Positions 59,009 to 64,000 of a DNA stretch of 64,000 nucleotides are shown here, piece after piece. Every line of letters starts with the position of its first letter. The first letter of the stretch is position 1. Location of the stretch: positions 1 to 64,000 of the forward strand of contig NZ_MKUD01000023.1 in assembly GCF_001898575.1 (NCBI RefSeq), in the 5' to 3' direction. Source of the DNA: Spirosoma sp. 48-14 (lineage in GTDB: Bacteria; Bacteroidota; Bacteroidia; Cytophagales; Spirosomataceae). The notes under the pieces were generated by a model. That model saw only the letters and a program-made list of their open reading frames with translations, searched no databases and was not told the origin of the DNA. Both the position numbers and the translations under genes were made by a program.

Positions 59009-61978
59009 ATGAAACGAGGAATATTAACGAGTGTTGTGGCAGCTATCCTCATGGCTAGTGGGTTTATCAGCATACTGCCTGACCCACACGACCCACGAGC
59101 CGCGCTGGCCACGATGCAGGTGCCCAACGGATTTATGGTTCAGCAATTTGCCGCCGAACCCCTAGTGACGAATCCGACCAATATGGACGTGGATGAGCGT
59201 GGTCGTGTTTGGGTGACCGAATCCCATAACTACGATGTTGCCCCCGCCGAATACGACAAAAAAGGTGATAAGGTTGTAATCCTGGACGACGTAAACGGCG
59301 ACGGAAAGGCCGATAAACGTACCGTCTTTTTCGAACATCCGGGCATGAAAGCACCAATGGGCCTGGCCCTGGCCGAAGACCGGATCTATCTGGCCCAAGG
59401 CCCAAACTTGCTGGTCCTCTTCGATACCAATCACGACGACCATGCCGACCGTATTGATACATTGTTTTCAGGGTTTGGAACCCGTGATCATGGCATTCAC
59501 GCGCCTTTCTGGGGCCCCGACGGCAAGCTCTATTTCTCGATGGGCAACAACGGTGGGGAGGTGCGTGACCGATTCGGAAAACCAATACGCGACGTAGCTG
59601 GCAATATAGTCAATGGCAAAGGAAACCCCTATCGTAACGGTCTGATCCTACGGTGCAATCCCGATGGCAGCCATCTGGAAACCATTGCCCATAACTTCCG
59701 AAATCACTATGAACCCACGCTGGATTCGTTCGGTAATCTTTGGGTATCCGACAATGATGACGATGGCAACGAATCCGTTCGGATCGACTACGTAATGGAA
59801 TACGGCAATTACGGCTTTGCCGACGAAATAACCGGAGCGACCTGGACAGCCTCACGTACTAATCTGGAAAAAACGATTCCTGAACGGCACTGGCATCAGA
59901 ACGACCCCGGCGTTATTCCGACGATGCTCATTACGGGTGCAGGCTCGCCAGCGGGTTTGTGCGTATACGAAGGTCGCCAGTTTCCGGCTCTCTATCAGAA
60001 TCAACTCCTTCATGCCGAAGCGTTATACAACGTCGTGCGATCCTACGCCACACAAAAGCAGGGCGCTGGTTACAAAGCCAGTATTCACAATGTATTGAAA
60101 AGCAGTCAGCAATGGTTTCGCCCGGTTGATGTCAGCGTGGCTCCCGATGGCTCGGTAATGGTGGCTGACTGGTACGATCCGGGTATTGGTGGTGGAACGG
60201 CTGCCGATGCAAATAAAGGCCGAATCTATCGGGTTAGCTACGGGGGTAAGGCTGCGTATCATGCGCCAACGCTCCGCTTCGATACACCTGAAGCCGTTAC
60301 AGAAGCGTTGAAAAATCCGAACTGGGCCACTCGCCGGAAAGCCTGGGCTAGTCTGCAAAAAATGGGCCGCAAAGCCGAGCCTAATTTGCTGAAAGTATAT
60401 CAGTCGACTAATCCGGTCTGGCGGGCGCGGGCGTTGTGGTTGCTGTCTAAATTACCAGCCACGGGCATATCTTACCTGAAACAAGCGCTACATGACCCGA
60501 ACCCTGACCTGCGTATCACTGCTTTACGGGCAGCTCGGCAACAGCCGAGTTTCCCGTTTGTCCTGTGTGCTCCGTTAGCTAATGACCCTAGTCCTGAAGT
60601 CCGTCGGGAGTGGGCCATTGCACTCCGCTTCCTCAAAACACCCGAAGCGGCTGAGTCGTGGGCAACGTTGGCCGTACAACATACCGGCAATGATCGCTGG
60701 TACCTGGAAGCGCTTGGTGTCGGCTCCGATCTCCATGCCGACGCCTGTTTCGATGCCTGGCAACAAAAAGTGGGCGCAAACTGGAATACACCCGCTGGAC
60801 GCGATATTGTCTGGCGAATTCGTTCGGCCAAAGCCCTGCCCCTGCTTGTGCAACTGATCCGACAAACGCCTGAAGTAACGGCTACGCTACGGTATTTTCG
60901 AGCCTTTGATTTTCACCCGCCGACTGGTAAAAACAATGTATTGGTTTCCTTGTTAAACGACCCACGTCCTGCTATTCAGCGATTAGCCCTGGAGCACATA
61001 GACGGAAGCAGTCTGGTACGAAACGAAATGTTGAACCGGGCCCTCGAAACAGCCCTGACCACGGCTGGCCAAACCGAGAGCTATGTCCATCTGGTCGAAA
61101 AGTTTCGCCTGACGGACAAACGAGAACAATTGCTTAATCTGGTACGTTGCTGCGCCACCCGACAGGTTGGCATTGAAGCGATGCAACTCCTCTGGCGGTT
61201 CGGAGAAAAAGAGTTTGTTCAACAGCGACTGCACGACGACAAAACCGCTGAAGCGATCATGACGGCACTCAAAGGCAATGGAAGCCCCGATGCGCTAGTT
61301 CTGCTTAGCGGGGTCATGCTCGATGAATCGCGCCCGGTCGAACTGCGAAAAACGGCCACTCGCTTACTGGGTAGTAGTTGGGTGGGCGAACGAGCCTTGC
61401 TGGATGAGGTCAAGAAAAAAACATTTCCTGATGTGCTGAAACCGACGGCCAGCAGCGTCTTATTCGGTGCGTTTCGGAACGAGATCAAACGCGAAGCGGC
61501 TGACTATCTGCCCAAACCCACCGGAAAAAATGGAGAGCCCTTACCTCCGGTCTATTTGCTTGTGTACGAAAACGGTCTGGCGAGCCGAGGAAAAACAATT
61601 TTTGCACAGAATTGCCAACCTTGTCATCGTGTGCAGCAGTCAGGGGCTTCATTCGGTCCAGAACTGTCGAAAATTGGCGCAAAGCTCTCCAAAGAAGGAT
61701 TATTTCGGGCTATTCTCTACCCCGATGAAGGCATCAATTATGGGTACGAAACCTATCAAATTCATACCCGCGACGGTGGTCAGTTAACGGGACTTCTGGA
61801 TAGTGAATCGAGCGACGAAGTGATTCTGAAATTGCCGGGAGGTGTTAAACAAACGCTACAGAAAGCCGATATCCAGTCAAAAACAAAAGCCCCCCAGTCA
61901 ATGATGCCTTCTTTTGGCGAAGCGCTCACCAAACAGGAACTGGTCGATCTGGTCGCTTACCTGTCAACACTGAAGTAA
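59009..61978 (+). CDS. PVC-type haem-binding membrane-bound dehydrogenase with HEAT repeats and cytochrome c
   Basis: A 989-residue exported protein with an N-terminal signal or anchor segment. It has a beta-propeller (about 30-410: NPTNMDVDERGRVWVTESHN, GIHAPFWGPDGKLYFSMGN, WVSDNDDDGNE), a HEAT-repeat helical region (about 420-830), and a C-terminal cytochrome c. The haem motif CQPCH is at 869-873 and axial Met candidates are M965-966 (QSMMPSFG). The family is abundant in Planctomycetes and Bacteroidota and is thought to oxidise sugars or polysaccharide-derived alcohols. The gene is last in the esterase/GH42-like operon, suggesting periplasmic oxidation of released sugars. Confidence 0.9.
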   Translation: MKRGILTSVVAAILMASGFISILPDPHDPRAALATMQVPNGFMVQQFAAEPLVTNPTNMDVDERGRVWVTESHNYDVAPAEYDKKGDKVVILDDVNGDGKADKRTVFFEHPGMKAPMGLALAEDRIYLAQGPNLLVLFDTNHDDHADRIDTLFSGFGTRDHGIHAPFWGPDGKLYFSMGNNGGEVRDRFGKPIRDVAGNIVNGKGNPYRNGLILRCNPDGSHLETIAHNFRNHYEPTLDSFGNLWVSDNDDDGNESVRIDYVMEYGNYGFADEITGATWTASRTNLEKTIPERHWHQNDPGVIPTMLITGAGSPAGLCVYEGRQFPALYQNQLLHAEALYNVVRSYATQKQGAGYKASIHNVLKSSQQWFRPVDVSVAPDGSVMVADWYDPGIGGGTAADANKGRIYRVSYGGKAAYHAPTLRFDTPEAVTEALKNPNWATRRKAWASLQKMGRKAEPNLLKVYQSTNPVWRARALWLLSKLPATGISYLKQALHDPNPDLRITALRAARQQPSFPFVLCAPLANDPSPEVRREWAIALRFLKTPEAAESWATLAVQHTGNDRWYLEALGVGSDLHADACFDAWQQKVGANWNTPAGRDIVWRIRSAKALPLLVQLIRQTPEVTATLRYFRAFDFHPPTGKNNVLVSLLNDPRPAIQRLALEHIDGSSLVRNEMLNRALETALTTAGQTESYVHLVEKFRLTDKREQLLNLVRCCATRQVGIEAMQLLWRFGEKEFVQQRLHDDKTAEAIMTALKGNGSPDALVLLSGVMLDESRPVELRKTATRLLGSSWVGERALLDEVKKKTFPDVLKPTASSVLFGAFRNEIKREAADYLPKPTGKNGEPLPPVYLLVYENGLASRGKTIFAQNCQPCHRVQQSGASFGPELSKIGAKLSKEGLFRAILYPDEGINYGYETYQIHTRDGGQLTGLLDSESSDEVILKLPGGVKQTLQKADIQSKTKAPQSMMPSFGEALTKQELVDLVAYLSTLK

Positions 61979-62011
61979 TTAGCTCAGTAACAATTCCAGT
62001 CCTTTCAGTCA

Positions 62012-62049
62012 TCGTCTTATGCCTTCGCCAGAAACTCCTGCGGAGCTTT
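62012..62049. repeat. 38-bp direct repeat, left copy
   Basis: Identical over 38 bp to 62777-62814, which spans the 3' end of the hybrid regulator gene. This copy lies in the non-coding gap after the PVC-type gene and encodes only the last residues of that regulator in reverse. It marks the left border of the toxin-antitoxin segment. Confidence 0.9.
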
Positions 62050-62086
62050 AGTAGGAAGGGCCTTGTTAGCGTATTCCCTTGAATTT

Positions 62087-62120
62087 TTGTACGTATTCTC
62101 TACAATTAGTCGTATTTTTG
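62087..62120 (+). promoter_or_regulatory. Bacteroidota-type promoter for the second toxin-antitoxin pair
   Basis: TTG at 62087-62089 and TATTTTTG at 62113-62120 match the -33 (TTG) and -7 (TAnnTTTG) elements, 23 bp apart, at the upper end of the usual range. The start codon follows 22 bp after the -7 box. Confidence 0.55.
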
Positions 62121-62142
62121 ATTTATATCAACTACTACGGTA

Positions 62143-62367
62143 ATGGACAGGATTATTCTCGAGGTGGCTAACAATACAGCACGCAAATGGCGTCATAGTG
62201 ATCCACAAATTCGGCAACGTATCTCCGAAAAATTCGACCTCATACTGAATGATTTATTAGATAAACAGGATGATGACCTCTGGCCTTTTCTGGAAAAAGT
62301 GCGGGCTGAAGCTGAAGAAAAAGGATTTACTGACGAACTACTGGCGAAAATTCTGGATGAAAGATAG
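62143..62367 (+). CDS. Antitoxin of the second PIN module
   Basis: A 74-residue, acidic, mostly helical protein. It has no clear DNA-binding fold that I can name, but its size, position and 11-bp overlap with the downstream PIN gene fit an antitoxin. It is probably autoregulated from the promoter just upstream. The C-terminal half (DLWPFLEKVRAEAEEKGFTD) could wrap the toxin. Confidence 0.7.
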   Translation: MDRIILEVANNTARKWRHSDPQIRQRISEKFDLILNDLLDKQDDDLWPFLEKVRAEAEEKGFTDELLAKILDER

Positions 62368-62764
62368 GTTTGTCTTTGACGCTAATGCACTCATTAGCGC
62401 AGCTTTATCTCCACTATCTACAAATGCTCAGGCGTTAAAAAAAGCAGATGCAATTGGTATAATTGTCTATTCAAATGAAACCTGGCTCGAATTTCTTGAT
62501 GTCCTGTTCAGAAGTAAATTCGATAAATATTTTAGTCTAACCGTACGGGAAGAAATTGCGGATCGATTTTTAAGTCGTTTTGATGAAGTACAGGTAACTG
62601 AAACTGTGGTAGCTTGTCGTGACCCTAAAGATGACAAGTATCTGGCCCTCGCCTTATCAGCTCAGGCTTCGTGTATTATTAGTGGAGATGAGGATTTATT
62701 AATTTTGCATCCCTTCCAGACGATTCCTATCCTGAAAGCCACCAATTTTCTGCAGCAATTCTAG
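62357..62764 (+). CDS. PIN-family toxin (COG1569-like)
   Basis: Starting at 62357 gives 135 residues (MKDRFVFDANALISAALS); the longer frame would overlap the antitoxin extensively. Acidic residues lie in FDANALIS, EIADRFLSRFDE and CRDPKDDKYLALAL with ISGDEDLL, the pattern of the putative toxin PIN family. It is likely a ribonuclease held by the upstream antitoxin. The gene ends 12 bp before the second copy of the 38-bp repeat. It is unrelated in detail to the PIN gene at 44840. Confidence 0.85.
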   Translation: MKDRFVFDANALISAALSPLSTNAQALKKADAIGIIVYSNETWLEFLDVLFRSKFDKYFSLTVREEIADRFLSRFDEVQVTETVVACRDPKDDKYLALALSAQASCIISGDEDLLILHPFQTIPILKATNFLQQF

Positions 62765-62776
62765 TTCTATCAACTG

Positions 62777-62814
62777 TCGTCTTATGCCTTCGCCAGAAAC
62801 TCCTGCGGAGCTTT
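62777..62814. repeat. 38-bp direct repeat, right copy
   Basis: Matches 62012-62049 without mismatch. It covers the last codons and stop of the hybrid regulator gene (ending APQEFLAKA), so it is the functional copy. The segment between the two copies contains only the toxin-antitoxin pair. Confidence 0.9.
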
Positions 62815-64000
62815 GCCAAATTCTTTTTTAAAACAGCGACTGAAATAGGCTGGATCGTTGAACCCGACCTGCCACGCCACTTCTGATACGTTATAATGGC
62901 CGCTTTCCAGCAGTTGAAGGGCTCGCTTCAGCCGAACCTGTCGGATAAACTCCGCACCCGACAAATTGAGGATACTTTTTAACTTTCGATACAATTGCAT
63001 CCGACTCATATTCATGGCTTCTTCCAGTTGCTCCACATCAAAATGAGCATCATCAATGTGAGCTTCAATAATGGATATGGCTTTCTGAACAAACAGTTCT
63101 TCCATCGGTGGCAGTTGGATATCAGACGGAGACACCAATACTTTTTTCTGCCATTTTTCACGCAGCAACTGCCGGTTCCGAATCAGACTTTTGACTTTGG
63201 TTTCCAGAATCGACAGGTTAAAAGGCTTGGTCATATAATCGTCAATGCCTGTACCAAAGGCCCTAATCTGACTCTGATTAGCCGCCCTCGACGTCAGCAG
63301 CAGAAACGGGATATGGCTTGTTTTCTCATTAGACCGGATTGCCTGACAAAGTTCGGTGCCATCCATTTCTGGTCCAGACTCGACCGGCATGAGCCAGTCT
63401 GAAAGAATCAGGTCCGGGATATGCTTCTGAGCCAGTGAAATGGCTTGTTGACCGTTGGCGGCAGTCAGGACATGATAGTCCCCCGAAAAACTTTCTTTAA
63501 GGTATTGGCGAAGTTCCTCATTGTCTTCAACCACCAGCAAAATTGGCGGTGCTTTGGCTGGTAGCGTAGTAACCTGCTCGGGTAGGATGATGGGCAGTAA
63601 TGGCTGCACAGACTCTGTCGGCACCTCCGACGGTTGCGAAAGCCACTCAGCAGGAAACACCTGGGCATCGAGCGGTAACGTAACGCTGAACGTAGTACCC
63701 ACATTTTCAGCGCTATCGACCGTAATACTTCCTTTATGGAGTTCGACCAGTTCACGAGTAAGGGCTAACCCAATGCCACTCCCCGATTTCTTTTGCGTAT
63801 GTTGATCGGCCACCTGATAGAACCGCTCAAAAATATGGGTTTGCGCTTCGAATGAGATACCAATGCCCGTATCGGCTACGGTAATGCGAACACTTTTTTC
63901 GGCTGGTATCAGCACCAGATTTACCCGAACTTCGCCATTCGCTGACGTAAACTTAAACGCATTCGAGAGCAGATTATAAATAACTTTCTCGACAATGTCG
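62782..64000 (-). CDS. Hybrid two-component sensor/regulator (HTCS), 3' part
   Basis: The frame runs off the right edge. It begins inside the kinase ATPase domain (KVIYNLLSNAFKFT at the edge, then VADTGIGIS and GSGIGLALT). A receiver domain follows (DNEELRQYLKESF; phospho-Asp in PDLILSDWLMP; TKPF late Lys), and then an AraC-type HTH (MNMSRMQLYRKLKSILNLSG; VAWQVGFNDPAYFSRCFKKE). HTCS proteins sense oligosaccharides in the periplasm and activate polysaccharide loci directly. It converges with the esterase/GH42-like/PVC operon and may control it. The sensor part is outside the window. Confidence 0.92.
   Translation of the reverse strand, partial: DIVEKVIYNLLSNAFKFTSANGEVRVNLVLIPAEKSVRITVADTGIGISFEAQTHIFERFYQVADQHTQKKSGSGIGLALTRELVELHKGSITVDSAENVGTTFSVTLPLDAQVFPAEWLSQPSEVPTESVQPLLPIILPEQVTTLPAKAPPILLVVEDNEELRQYLKESFSGDYHVLTAANGQQAISLAQKHIPDLILSDWLMPVESGPEMDGTELCQAIRSNEKTSHIPFLLLTSRAANQSQIRAFGTGIDDYMTKPFNLSILETKVKSLIRNRQLLREKWQKKVLVSPSDIQLPPMEELFVQKAISIIEAHIDDAHFDVEQLEEAMNMSRMQLYRKLKSILNLSGAEFIRQVRLKRALQLLESGHYNVSEVAWQVGFNDPAYFSRCFKKEFGKAPQEFLAKA

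Overview
The window looks like a piece of a chromosome from a Bacteroidota bacterium, most likely a Spirosoma-like member of the Cytophagales (an inference from gene content, not a database match). The reasons are two SusC/SusD outer-membrane pairs, FecI/FecR-type sigma and anti-sigma factors, a hybrid two-component regulator, many secreted glycoside hydrolases and esterases, and several families of intergenic hairpin repeats. No rRNA or tRNA gene was seen.

Layout. (1) 1-3,100: a small defence-type border with a DUF3800-like remnant, a lone cas6 gene with one CRISPR-repeat-like sequence beside it, a divergent WYL regulator and an unknown protein. (2) 3,238-33,643, all on the minus strand: a roughly 30-kb polysaccharide-utilisation locus. 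In transcription order it runs GH10 xylanase, ECF sigma factor, FecR anti-sigma factor, STN-containing SusC, SusD, GH95, GH43, GH127/146, a secreted VOC protein, GH43, a CE6-like acetyl esterase, a BD-FAE-like esterase, GH29, a type-B carboxylesterase, four CE1-like esterase genes (five catalytic domains) and a second GH10. (3) 34,258-52,049, plus strand: an IclR regulator, a second SusC/SusD pair, two atypical GH10 proteins, an enolase-superfamily sugar-acid dehydratase, an SDR dehydrogenase, a GH2 enzyme, an MFS transporter, a LamG/SMP-30 lactonase-like protein and an RraA-type aldolase. A VapBC-like module on the minus strand interrupts it. (4) 52,231-53,742: decayed DNA with an AraC fragment and a frameshifted IS110-type transposase. 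(5) 53,924-61,978: a six-hairpin glycosidase facing a plus-strand set of esterase, GH42-like enzyme and PVC-type haem protein. (6) 62,143-64,000: a PIN toxin-antitoxin pair flanked by a 38-bp direct repeat, then the 3' part of a hybrid two-component regulator.

How the parts may work together. Region 2 carries the activities expected for decorated xylan or a related hemicellulose: backbone cleavage (GH10), xylosidase/arabinosidase (GH43, GH127/146), fucosidase (GH29, GH95) and removal of acetyl or feruloyl esters. The STN domain of its SusC and the neighbouring FecI/FecR pair suggest substrate-triggered sigma signalling. Region 3 adds import of further oligosaccharides and a plausible non-phosphorylating route for a sugar or sugar acid: lactonase, dehydratase, dehydrogenase, aldolase and an MFS carrier, probably under IclR control. 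The substrate cannot be settled from sequence alone.

Structured intergenic DNA is prominent. At least five kinds of inverted repeat lie between genes, including perfect 33- and 34-bp stems. Three AGTGT/ACACT dyads, a 25-bp AT palindrome before the second susC, and an 8-bp tandem repeat at the dehydratase start are further candidates for regulation.
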